A stretch of 23,437 nt of DNA, taken from an uncultured Clostridium sp. Lineage in GTDB: Bacteria > Bacillota > Clostridia > TANB77 > CAG-508. Positions 14,862 to 22,427 of the stretch are shown piece after piece; position 1 is the stretch's first letter, and the number at the start of each line of letters is the position of its first letter. Both the position numbers and the translations under genes were made by a program. Where the stretch lies: NCBI GenBank assembly GCA_946495905.1, contig CAMMEP010000018.1, forward strand, positions 1-23,437, given 5' to 3'. Under the pieces are notes generated by a model. It was not told the origin of the DNA. It saw only the letters and a list, made by a program, of their open reading frames with translations, and made no database searches.

Positions 14862-15668
14862 TTAACCTCTTACAAAGGCAACAATTAAAATGATAATTCC
14901 AAAAATTACTCGATAAATTGCAAATCCTTTAAAGCTACCTTTTTGTAAATATTGTAATAACCATTTTATTACAATTATTCCTACTAAAAAGCTAGCTAGT
15001 ATTCCTACAAAAAATGGTACACTGAACACAAAATCTTTTATTTTAAATAGTGTTGCTGCAAACACAATAGGTGCTGAAAGCATAAAAGAATATTTTGCAG
15101 TAGATTTTCTATCCACTCCCATTGCTCTTCCTGTTGTCATTGTAATTCCTGATCTAGATACACCAGGAATAAAAGCTAAACATTGTGAAAGTCCTATTAG
15201 AAAAGTTTGCTTAAAACTCATATGCTCATAATCAGTAGTAGATTTTGCTTTTTTATCTACAACATAAAGTATAATTCCCATTACAATTAATGCAATTGCA
15301 ATAATAACAGGTTGCTTTAAGGCATCACCTACAAAAGTATCTAGTAATAGCCCTATAATTCCTCCTGGTATAGTAGCAATAACTAAATACCAAAACATTC
15401 TTCCTTCTGTTGTTTTTTTCTTTTTTACTACTTGATTAAAGCCTCCAACAATTAACTTAATCCAATCTTTGAAAAAGAAAATTCCTATTGCTAAAAATGT
15501 ACCAAAATGAAGTGCTACATCAAAACCTTCAAAATCAGCTACAAAATTTGGATTATTCGTCCAATTAAAAAGCCATGGAATAATATCTAAATGTCCTGAG
15601 CTAGATATTGGTAGTAATTCTGTTAATCCCTGTATAATTCCTAAAATTAATGCTTGAAATGTTGTCAT
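14862..15668 (-). CDS. uppP: undecaprenyl-diphosphatase UppP (BacA)
   Basis: UppP removes a phosphate from undecaprenyl diphosphate on the membrane, recycling the lipid carrier for peptidoglycan and other wall polymers; extra copies give bacitracin resistance. Both active-site motifs are present: QGLTELLPISSSGHL at residues 13-27, including the Q/E-x3-E glutamates and the SSSGH loop, and PGVSRSGITMTTG at 168-180. The protein of 268 residues is hydrophobic throughout, with about eight TM helices. The frame is open to an ATG at 15710, but that codon lies in the -10 box of the proposed promoter; the ATG at 15668 has AAGGA eleven bases upstream and gives the family's usual N-terminus. It lies between dpaA and the pilus operon with its own promoter. 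Confidence 0.95.
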   Translation of the reverse strand: MTTFQALILGIIQGLTELLPISSSGHLDIIPWLFNWTNNPNFVADFEGFDVALHFGTFLAIGIFFFKDWIKLIVGGFNQVVKKKKTTEGRMFWYLVIATIPGGIIGLLLDTFVGDALKQPVIIAIALIVMGIILYVVDKKAKSTTDYEHMSFKQTFLIGLSQCLAFIPGVSRSGITMTTGRAMGVDRKSTAKYSFMLSAPIVFAATLFKIKDFVFSVPFFVGILASFLVGIIVIKWLLQYLQKGSFKGFAIYRVIFGIIILIVAFVRG

Positions 15669-15708
15669 TATTATATCCATCCTTTCGTTTTTTATACTTA
15701 ACGCATTC

Positions 15709-15738
15709 ATTATATAACGAATGCATTACATTATTCAA
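15709..15738 (-). promoter_or_regulatory. candidate sigma-A promoter of uppP
   Basis: The minus strand has TTGAAT at 15738-15733, an 18-base spacer and TATAAT at 15714-15709. The start site near 15702 leaves a leader of about 34 bases before the chosen uppP ATG. The -35 box lies just past the displaced dpaA stop. Confidence 0.55.
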
Positions 15739-15755
15739 GATTTTTTTACAAATTA

Positions 15756-15833
15756 TCATTTTTTTACATTTTTTTCAATAACTTCTTTTATATACTTTGC
15801 GGCGGTTTTAGGCATTTGTTTTCCTGGTATTCC
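15756..15833 (-). pseudogene. dpaA: displaced C-terminal reading frame of dpaA
   Basis: In the frame one base off the upstream dpaA frame, the minus strand encodes GIPGKQMPKTAAKYIKEVIE plus NVKK-type tail and a TGA stop. This matches the conserved C-terminal LPGKxxPxTA segment of dipicolinate synthase subunit A, which the open frame lacks. Removing one base at about 15834 (the C in ATGCGGA) joins both parts into a 282-residue protein of family length. Either a real frameshift mutation or a sequence error. Confidence 0.75.
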
Positions 15834-16605
15834 GCATAGCCGTAATTATTTTTAGTTTTTTCTTTTCTGCATATTCTTTATCAATTCCTCCTGGAATAGA
15901 TGCTAATTCTATAATAAGTACATCTTGTTTGAAAGAATTTAATTCTTTTTCTTTTAAAACTAGAGTAGGCACTGTATTAATAACAATGTCAAATTTTTCT
16001 CCTATTTCTGATACTTTTTGATAAGTTAGCGGAATATATCTATTTTCTCTTATCCATGTTAAATCCGCTTCTTTCCTTGCAACACAATATACATTTGCTC
16101 CTAATGCTTTAAATCGATTACACAAAATTTTTCCGATTCTTCCAAAACCGCATATTAATATATTACTTTCATAAATGGTCTCTTCTCTTTCTTCTATTGC
16201 TATTTTAATCGTTCCTTCTACCGTTGGAATTGCATTTAAAATCGTTAATTCTTCATTTTGTAATAAATCTATATTATGTATTTCTTTTTTATAAAATTCG
16301 TTTGGTATTCCCCCTGCAATAAAAGTTTTATTTTCTATTTCCTTTTCTAAATCTTCTATTTTTATTGTTTCCATTGCATACGGAGCATTTACAGTAATAT
16401 TGTCTCTCGAAAAAGGCATACTACTTATTATAATATTTGATTTACTCGTAGCTTCAGAAATAGTATTGCAAACAATAATATTGGGATTAGTTTCTTTTAT
16501 AAAATATTTTTCTAATCCATATACATATATTATATTTCCTTCGTCTGCATACATTTCAGCTAATCTTACAATTCTCAAATCTCCACCAATAATGCTAATA
16601 TTCAA
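15808..16605 (-). CDS. dpaA: dipicolinate synthase subunit A, frameshifted near the C-terminus
   Basis: DpaA (SpoVFA) works with DpaB to oxidise the tetrahydrodipicolinate precursor to dipicolinic acid, which fills the spore core. The N-terminal domain starts ISIIGGDLRIVRLAEMYADEG, and the NAD(P)-binding loop is ILICGFGRIGKILCNRF (GxGxxG). The segment LIIELASIPGGID is also typical. The open frame then ends in an unrelated MRNTRKTNA, while the expected PGK...PKTA end is in another frame (see 15756-15833). A GTG at 16614 lies only two bases from AGGAGG, so the TTG at 16605, eleven bases from it, is the likelier start. No dpaB follows; uppP does. Its neighbours make DAP-type peptidoglycan, which draws on the same precursor pathway. 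Confidence 0.85.
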   Translation of the reverse strand: MNISIIGGDLRIVRLAEMYADEGNIIYVYGLEKYFIKETNPNIIVCNTISEATSKSNIIISSMPFSRDNITVNAPYAMETIKIEDLEKEIENKTFIAGGIPNEFYKKEIHNIDLLQNEELTILNAIPTVEGTIKIAIEEREETIYESNILICGFGRIGKILCNRFKALGANVYCVARKEADLTWIRENRYIPLTYQKVSEIGEKFDIVINTVPTLVLKEKELNSFKQDVLIIELASIPGGIDKEYAEKKKLKIITAMRNTRKTNA

Positions 16606-16635
16606 AAAAATCACATCCTCCTACAATATTTATAT

Positions 16636-16663
16636 TATTATATGAGGATGTCTTGTACATTAT
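16636..16663 (-). promoter_or_regulatory. possible sporulation (sigma-E/sigma-K type) promoter of dpaA
   Basis: The minus strand reads ATA, 16 bases, then CATATAATA. This fits the sigma-E pattern ATA-16-CATAcAnT with one mismatch, and the -10 half also fits the sigma-K CATAnnnTA box. The -35 region is a poor match to sigma-A. Short AT-rich boxes occur by chance, so this is tentative. Confidence 0.3.
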
Positions 16664-16719
16664 CTTTTATTTTTTAGAGAAGCAGTATATATTTTTTATT
16701 ATTGATGATAATACTAAAG

Positions 16720-17928
16720 TTAACCTCCTCTTTGTTTTTCCTCTGCTTGTCTTTCCTTTTCTTTCATGTTTTTTATTGCAGATAAATCTTCATTATTAAG
16801 ACTACTAATTAAAGAGCAAGTTTTTGATAAATGGTTTAATGCTTTGCGTTCTTTTAATAAAAGTCTTGTTTTTCGTTTTTCTTCCATTTTTTCTTTTTCT
16901 GGTTTTTTTATTTCTTTTTTAATTGGAGTAAATACATTTTCTTTTTGTGCTTTATTATATATTTTTGGATCTAGTTCCACTGCTATATTCATATAGTTAG
17001 TAGCTTTTTCTTTATCCCCTCTAAGCATAGCTACTTGAGATAAATAATAATAAGAACCAGCTTCTACATCTTCTCCTTTTAGACTTTCTTTAAAGAACTT
17101 TTCAGCTTCATCTAAATCCCCTGCAATTAGTGCTATTTGTCCTATACTTAATTTTGCATTATATAATAAAGAATTAATTTCAGCTGCTTTTTGATAAAAT
17201 TCTTTTGCTCTTTGAAAATCATTTACCATGGTATATACCATACCTAAATTATAATATAAATCATAATTTCCAGGATGATATCTTAAAGCATTCATGTATA
17301 CATTAATTGCTTCTTTATATCTTTCTTGTGTATACAATATTTCTCCTAATAAATTAGTAGCATCATAATATTCTGGATTTTTCTTTAACATATCTTGAAG
17401 AACTGTTATTGCCTCTTCAGGTCTCTCATCTTTATTTAACAAACGTGCTATATTGTAGTTTAATTTAGGATCCTTATTGTTTATCTCCGAAGCACGAATA
17501 TATTCATCTACTGCGATGGAGTATTTTTCTTCTTTTTCATATACTTCTGCTAACATTTTATGCCCTGCATAACTTTCTGGATATTTATTGATTAATTTAA
17601 ATAAATAATCTTTAGCTTGTTCTGTATTTCCAGATTGTAAAGCAATTTTAGCTAATAAAATATTAAATATTTCTGGAAAATCTATTTTTTTCTTGTATTC
17701 AATTAAAAGTATAATTCCTGGTATTATGATGGACAGAATATAAATAACTATTCTAAAAAATAAATTTAAATGAATATTAAAAAATAATTCAATAAAATTT
17801 ATTACAATTCCTAAAAATTCCAAACCTAGAATATACACATAACTCGTATCATTCTTTTTAATAAATCTACCAAATACTACAATAAAAATAGCAAACGCTA
17901 ATAAATTAAAAATAATTTTTTCAATCAT
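16720..17928 (-). CDS. membrane-anchored TPR-repeat protein
   Basis: Three hydrophobic segments (about residues 5-24, 31-50 and 56-77) anchor the N-terminus. They are followed by six or seven TPR units from about residue 86 to 335, with clear repeats such as YAGHKMLAEVYEKEEKYSIAVDEYIRA and YNLGMVYTMVNDFQRAKEFYQKA. The last ~65 residues are Lys/Glu-rich and end KQRGG. The TPR array most likely faces the cytoplasm as a scaffold. The function is unknown; its place between pyrophosphatase and dpaA suggests, but does not show, an envelope or sporulation role. The ATG at 17928 is chosen with AGGCGG eight bases upstream; a GTG three codons earlier overlaps that site. Confidence 0.85.
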   Translation of the reverse strand: MIEKIIFNLLAFAIFIVVFGRFIKKNDTSYVYILGLEFLGIVINFIELFFNIHLNLFFRIVIYILSIIIPGIILLIEYKKKIDFPEIFNILLAKIALQSGNTEQAKDYLFKLINKYPESYAGHKMLAEVYEKEEKYSIAVDEYIRASEINNKDPKLNYNIARLLNKDERPEEAITVLQDMLKKNPEYYDATNLLGEILYTQERYKEAINVYMNALRYHPGNYDLYYNLGMVYTMVNDFQRAKEFYQKAAEINSLLYNAKLSIGQIALIAGDLDEAEKFFKESLKGEDVEAGSYYYLSQVAMLRGDKEKATNYMNIAVELDPKIYNKAQKENVFTPIKKEIKKPEKEKMEEKRKTRLLLKERKALNHLSKTCSLISSLNNEDLSAIKNMKEKERQAEEKQRGG

Positions 17929-17990
17929 ACCTATCACCGCCTTTTCTTCAAGAATTTATTTCTCCCTTACTGCATAAATCTGGATTTTGG

Positions 17991-18530
17991 CTAGTCAGCC
18001 TTTTTTCCAAATACCTCTTCATATTTTTTCATACATTTTTCTATTATTCTTTCTGCCTCGTCCCTTCCAAGCATTCTATCTACGGTTGTTGTTTTCCCCT
18101 CTAGTTGCTTGTATACTTCAAAGAAGTGTTTTATTTCATCTGAAATATGATTAGGAAGTGCTGAAATATCGTTATATCCATTTAAATAAGGATCTTTTTT
18201 GGATATTGCAATTATTTTTTCATCTTCCTCTCCACTATCATTCATAATAAGAACTCCGATTGGATAACACTCCACTAAAGTTAATGGCTGAATTTGCTCA
18301 TTACATAGTATTAAAACATCTAATGGATCATTATCTTCTGCATAGGTTAAAGGGATAAATCCATAATTAGTTGGATAATGAGTAGCAGTATATAATACTC
18401 TATCTAATTTAAGCATTCCTGTTTCTTTATCCAACTCATATTTATTCGTACCACCTTTTGGTATTTCTACTACTCCTACAAAATTAGTTTTACTTATTCG
18501 TTCTTTACTAATATCATGCCAAATATTCAT
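17991..18530 (-). CDS. ppa: inorganic pyrophosphatase, family I
   Basis: This soluble enzyme hydrolyses pyrophosphate to two phosphates, pulling biosynthetic reactions forward. The family I signature D-x-D-P-x-D is at Asp66, Asp68 and Asp71 (EDNDPLDVL). The substrate-binding lysine and glutamate segment is IPKGGTNKYELD (23-34), and YPTNYGFIP (52-60) is conserved. The length of 179 is standard. AAAGGA precedes the ATG. It begins 13 bp after the dapF-murE stop, so both are probably cotranscribed. Family II (DHH) enzymes are more usual in many Firmicutes, so a family I enzyme is a minor point of interest. Confidence 0.95.
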   Translation of the reverse strand: MNIWHDISKERISKTNFVGVVEIPKGGTNKYELDKETGMLKLDRVLYTATHYPTNYGFIPLTYAEDNDPLDVLILCNEQIQPLTLVECYPIGVLIMNDSGEEDEKIIAISKKDPYLNGYNDISALPNHISDEIKHFFEVYKQLEGKTTTVDRMLGRDEAERIIEKCMKKYEEVFGKKAD

Positions 18531-18543
18531 GTTTTTCCATCCT

Positions 18544-20880
18544 TTACTTATTTATATTTTCCAAAGCTCTTTCTACTGCTTCTCTTTCATCCCAGAAATA
18601 TTGTACTCCTTTAATTTCTTGATATTGTTCATGTCCTTTTCCAATAAGAAGTATCATATCTCCTTCCTGGGCATTTTTCATTGCATATTCTATGGCTTCT
18701 TGTCTATCATCAATGGTAATATATTTTCCATTACTCTTATTTAATCCAACAATGATGTCATTATTAATGGATTGTAGTTCTTCAAAACGAGGGTTATCTT
18801 CTGTAAGAATAGTAAGCCCTGCATATTTACCAGCAATTTCTCCCATATCATATCTTCTTGATTTAGCTCTATTACCGCCTCCTCCAAAGATACAAACAAT
18901 TCTCTTTGGCTTATATTCCATAATTGTCTCCATTAAATTTGTCATTTCATCTTCATTATGAGCATAATCAACAATAAGTTTATAAGTTTCATTAGAAACT
19001 ACTAATTCCATTCTTCCTTTTACATATGCTTTTCTCAAAGCTTTTTTCATTGGCTCTATACTAATTCCTAATTCGTTTGCAATAGTAATTGCACATAAAG
19101 AATTGTATACAGAAAATCTTCCTGGTATTGCTACTTCAAATCTATCTTGTAATTTTCCTGTTACATCAAATCCCATTCCTAAGAAATCATGTGTCATAAT
19201 AAATTCTATATTGTTTGCTTTCATATCTGCATTTTCAGATTCTACACCAAAAGTAATTAATTCACAGGTATGACCTTTGGTAACATTCTCCCAATTTTTG
19301 TCATCTATATTAATAATTCCTTTTTTACATTTTTGGAATAGTAAGCTCTTACAATACATATATTCTTCAAAACTTTCATGTTCATTTGGTCCTATATGTT
19401 CATTTGAAATATTGGTAAATACACCATAATCAAAAGTAAATCCATCTACTCTATTCATTTTTAGGCCTTGTGAAGATACTTCCATGATGGCATATTTACA
19501 ACCAGCATCAATCATTTTAGAAAATAATTTTTGAATTTCATAATTTTCTGGTGTTGTATTATGAAGTGTAATTTTAGTTTGATCAATAAAAGCACCAATG
19601 GTTCCTATTAATCCAACTTTGTTACCAGCTTCTTCTAACATTTTCTTTAATATTGTAGTAGTAGATGTTTTTCCTGCTGTTCCTGTAACACCTATTGTAA
19701 TTAGTTTTTCTGCTGGATGATCAAAATAGGAAGCAGAAATATATGCCATGGCTTGTCTAGAAGATTTTACTTTTATAACCGTGATATCTTCTTTAATATC
19801 TACATCTTGCTCAATAACAACTGCCTTTGCACCTTTTTTTATCGCATCTGGTATAAATTTATGCGAATTAGAAGTAGTTCCTACTTTTGCAATATATAAG
19901 TCATTTTCTTCTACTTTTCTAGAATCATCTTTTACGTCTGCAATATCGACATCTAAACTTCCTTTTACTAATTCATAATCCACATTTTCTAGTAATTTTG
20001 TTAATTTCTTTACTCGATTCGCTTTTTTATTAATAATTCTATCTACATCAATTTCAGATTCAAATACAGTATGAGATGGTCCTTTCATAAACATAGTACC
20101 TGTTTCTTCATCCCAATTTGTTTCTAATATTCCACCAATTTGATGTACTTTTACTTCTCTGTCACATCTTCCTGTTAGAACAGCAGCTACTGTTGCAGTA
20201 CAACAACCTGTTCCACAGCCTATGGTTTCTCCAGTTCCTCTTTCCCATTCTCTCATTTTTATATTGTTTCTATCGATTACCTCGGCAAATGTTACATTTG
20301 TTTTATTTGGAAATAAATCTGTTTTGTATTCAATTGCTTTTCCGTATTTTTCTACATCAAAATGATCTACGTCGTCAATAAACATAACACAATGAGGATT
20401 TCCCCAAGAAACAGCTGTAATCTTAAATATTTTATCTAAGATAGTAACTTCTTGCTCGATAAATTCTGGCAATGTTGTATTTACTGGTATTTTTCTTGTA
20501 TCTAATACTGGTTTACCAATATTTGCTTCTATATTTACAGCCTTTCCATCCTCTACTGTTAATTTAACATGTTGTATTCCTCCAAGTGTTTCGATTGTTA
20601 ATTCTTCTTTATTGGTTAATTTGTGGTCATATACATATTTGCTTAAAGATCTTAATGCATTACCACACATTTCTCCTTCTGTACCATCTGGATTAAACAT
20701 TCTCATTTTAAAATCTGCTACCTCTGATTTACAGATTAGCACCATTCCATCCGATCCAATTCCAAAATGTCTATTACTAACATATTTAGCAAGTTCGTTT
20801 ACATTATCAATTTTTTGATTAATCGCATCTATATATACATAGTCATTACCATAAGCTTGCATCTTTGTAAATTTCGTCAT
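18544..20880 (-). CDS. dapF-murE: bifunctional diaminopimelate epimerase / MurE ligase fusion
   Basis: Residues 1 to about 283 are a full DapF, which converts LL- to meso-diaminopimelate. The catalytic cysteines are Cys72 in EMCGNA and Cys222 in GETIGCGTG, and the domain ends normally with MKGPSHTVFESE. After a ~10-residue linker a full MurE follows (about 293-778), which adds meso-DAP to UDP-MurNAc-L-Ala-D-Glu. It has the P-loop GVTGTAGKT (397-405), Lys511 in YCKSLLF as the probable carbamylated lysine, the DAP-specificity box DNPR (695-698), and GKGHE (747-751). The usual DHLDxHG segment is altered to NEHIGPNEH. No stop, RBS or Met lies in the linker, so a single chain is made. It starts with ATG behind AAAGGAAG. 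One polypeptide thus catalyses two successive steps. Confidence 0.95.
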   Translation of the reverse strand: MTKFTKMQAYGNDYVYIDAINQKIDNVNELAKYVSNRHFGIGSDGMVLICKSEVADFKMRMFNPDGTEGEMCGNALRSLSKYVYDHKLTNKEELTIETLGGIQHVKLTVEDGKAVNIEANIGKPVLDTRKIPVNTTLPEFIEQEVTILDKIFKITAVSWGNPHCVMFIDDVDHFDVEKYGKAIEYKTDLFPNKTNVTFAEVIDRNNIKMREWERGTGETIGCGTGCCTATVAAVLTGRCDREVKVHQIGGILETNWDEETGTMFMKGPSHTVFESEIDVDRIINKKANRVKKLTKLLENVDYELVKGSLDVDIADVKDDSRKVEENDLYIAKVGTTSNSHKFIPDAIKKGAKAVVIEQDVDIKEDITVIKVKSSRQAMAYISASYFDHPAEKLITIGVTGTAGKTSTTTILKKMLEEAGNKVGLIGTIGAFIDQTKITLHNTTPENYEIQKLFSKMIDAGCKYAIMEVSSQGLKMNRVDGFTFDYGVFTNISNEHIGPNEHESFEEYMYCKSLLFQKCKKGIINIDDKNWENVTKGHTCELITFGVESENADMKANNIEFIMTHDFLGMGFDVTGKLQDRFEVAIPGRFSVYNSLCAITIANELGISIEPMKKALRKAYVKGRMELVVSNETYKLIVDYAHNEDEMTNLMETIMEYKPKRIVCIFGGGGNRAKSRRYDMGEIAGKYAGLTILTEDNPRFEELQSINNDIIVGLNKSNGKYITIDDRQEAIEYAMKNAQEGDMILLIGKGHEQYQEIKGVQYFWDEREAVERALENINK

Positions 20881-20921
20881 AATTTATTTCTTCCTTTCTT
20901 AATACCAATGCTTAAATCAAT

Positions 20922-20952
20922 AGAGCCAAATGTTTTTATATTCTTTGGCCCT
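20922..20952 (-). terminator. hairpin between trans-sulfuration gene and dapF-murE
   Basis: On the minus-strand RNA, AGGGCCAAA pairs with TTTGGCTCT through nine pairs including one G-U, with a 13-base loop. The G-U pair favours the minus strand over the plus. The downstream ATTGATTTAAG is a poor U tract, so it may be a leaky terminator or an mRNA-processing hairpin rather than a full stop. Confidence 0.35.
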
Positions 20953-20970
20953 ATTTTTCTAATCATTCCC

Positions 20971-22152
20971 CTATATGCTCATCGCTTGGTCTAAATCTGC
21001 AATAATATCATCTGCATCTTCAATTCCTACTGATAAACGTAGTAAAGTATCTGTTATTCCTAATGCTTCTCTTACTTCTTCTGATATTTCTGTATGGGTT
21101 CTACTAACTGGGTGAGTAATTAAACTTTCTACTCCTCCTAAACTCTCTGCAAATATAACTAATTTTAATCTTGATAAAATGTCATTAACTGTTTTGGTAC
21201 TATCCACTTTAAAGGAAATCATTCCACCAAAACCTGTTGTTTGTTTTTTCGTTACTTCATAATCTTTATGATCTTCAAATCCTACATAATATACTTTTTC
21301 AACTTTTGGTTGGTTACGAAGCCATTTTGCTACCTTCATTGCATTTTCTGCATGCTTGTCCATTCTTAAAGCTAAGGTTTTTATTCCTCTTAGCATAATC
21401 CATGAATCCATTGGTCCTAATCCAGCACCATAAATATACATTTGAATTTCAAGCTTTTCACCAATTTTACTATCTTTTACTACTACAATACCAGCTAAAA
21501 CATCATTATGTCCAGCTAAATATTTTGTTCCACTATGAATTACAATATCTGCTCCAAGTGTAAGTGGTTTTTGGAAATATGGTGTTAAAAATGTATTATC
21601 AACAACTACTAAAGCACCTATTTCATGTCCAATTTTAGCAATCTCTTGAATATCGGCTACCTTCATCATTGGATTAGTTGGTGTTTCGATAAATATCATT
21701 TTTGTATTTTTTTTAATGGTTCGTTTTAATAAATCTAAATTAGATAAATCCAAACTATCATACTCTACACCATTAACAGTTAGCACTTCATTAACCTCTC
21801 TAAAAGTACCACCATAAATATCATCTGACATGATAATATGGTCACCTGGTTTTAATAGTGAAAACACCAATGTAACAGCTGCCATTCCTGAATTTACAGC
21901 AAATGCTCTTGTTCCTTCCTCTAGTATTGTCATTGTTTTTTCCAACTCTTCTCTTGTTGGATTAATGCATCTTGCATAATTATATCCTGATTTATCTTCA
22001 ATAGATTTATGCTGAAATGTAGCTGTTTGATAAATAGGATAGCTTAATGCACCAGTAGCTGGATCCACTCCTAAAGCTCCATGTACTACTTTGGATGCAA
22101 ATTTTAAATTTTCCTTTCTGTTAAAATTTTGATAATCTTTTGAATCTTTCAT
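20971..22152 (-). CDS. trans-sulfuration PLP enzyme (cystathionine gamma-synthase/lyase family)
   Basis: This is a Cys/Met-metabolism fold-type I PLP enzyme. The PLP lysine is Lys210 in HSGTKYLAGHND, the phosphate and ring contacts are seen in NSGMAAVTL (87-95) and YARCINPTR (59-67), and IETPTNPMMKV and VVDNTFLTPYFQKPL are family hallmarks. The C-terminal ESLGGVESLITHP segment is typical of cystathionine gamma-synthase and gamma-lyase, which cannot be separated safely by sequence. The length of 393 is normal. AAAGGAAGG lies before the ATG. It has its own promoter and a palindromic leader. The downstream dapF-murE is 90 bp away behind a weak hairpin, so partial cotranscription is possible. Confidence 0.9.
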   Translation of the reverse strand: MKDSKDYQNFNRKENLKFASKVVHGALGVDPATGALSYPIYQTATFQHKSIEDKSGYNYARCINPTREELEKTMTILEEGTRAFAVNSGMAAVTLVFSLLKPGDHIIMSDDIYGGTFREVNEVLTVNGVEYDSLDLSNLDLLKRTIKKNTKMIFIETPTNPMMKVADIQEIAKIGHEIGALVVVDNTFLTPYFQKPLTLGADIVIHSGTKYLAGHNDVLAGIVVVKDSKIGEKLEIQMYIYGAGLGPMDSWIMLRGIKTLALRMDKHAENAMKVAKWLRNQPKVEKVYYVGFEDHKDYEVTKKQTTGFGGMISFKVDSTKTVNDILSRLKLVIFAESLGGVESLITHPVSRTHTEISEEVREALGITDTLLRLSVGIEDADDIIADLDQAMSI

Positions 22153-22206
22153 GTTTATTCCTTCCTTTAGAGTTCTTTTATATTCTCTTATTTATTATTA
22201 CAGTAC

Positions 22207-22222
22207 ATTCTTAATTAAGAAT
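22207..22222. promoter_or_regulatory. 16-bp palindrome in the leader of the trans-sulfuration gene
   Basis: ATTCTTAATTAAGAAT is a perfect palindrome about 22-37 bases downstream of the expected transcription start and 55 bases before the ATG. This is a good position for a repressor that answers to cysteine or methionine supply. No T-box or SAM riboswitch is recognisable in this leader. Confidence 0.4.
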
Positions 22223-22250
22223 ATAAGCCTGTTGGTTTAAACACGCTATT

Positions 22251-22279
22251 ATTATATACCAATACTTTTTATTTGTCTA
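22251..22279 (-). promoter_or_regulatory. sigma-A promoter of the trans-sulfuration gene
   Basis: The minus strand has TAGACA at 22279-22274, a 17-base spacer and a perfect TATAAT at 22256-22251. The expected start near 22244 gives a leader of about 91 bases. Confidence 0.65.
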
Positions 22280-22382
22280 GCTTTATCTAAATAAAGAAAT
22301 AGATATTCTCATTTAGTTATTATAGTTCACAGCTATATTGATATCGAGAAGAAGCATTGATTTTAAAATTTATAAAACAAAA

Positions 22383-22409
22383 AGAAGGTCCTACAATCAA
22401 GTACCTTCT
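22383..22409 (-). terminator. intrinsic terminator of the small membrane protein gene
   Basis: AGAAGGT and ACCTTCT form a 7-bp stem with a 13-base loop, followed on the minus strand by TTTTTGTTTT. It begins about 20 bases after the stop codon of the gene at 22428-22886. Confidence 0.75.
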
Positions 22410-22427
22410 CTTTGTTAAATGGTTTGC

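Noticed and set aside
22153..22250. T-box or SAM riboswitch in the leader of the trans-sulfuration gene
   Set aside because: The leader is under 100 bases, lacks the T-box sequence and the conserved SAM riboswitch core.
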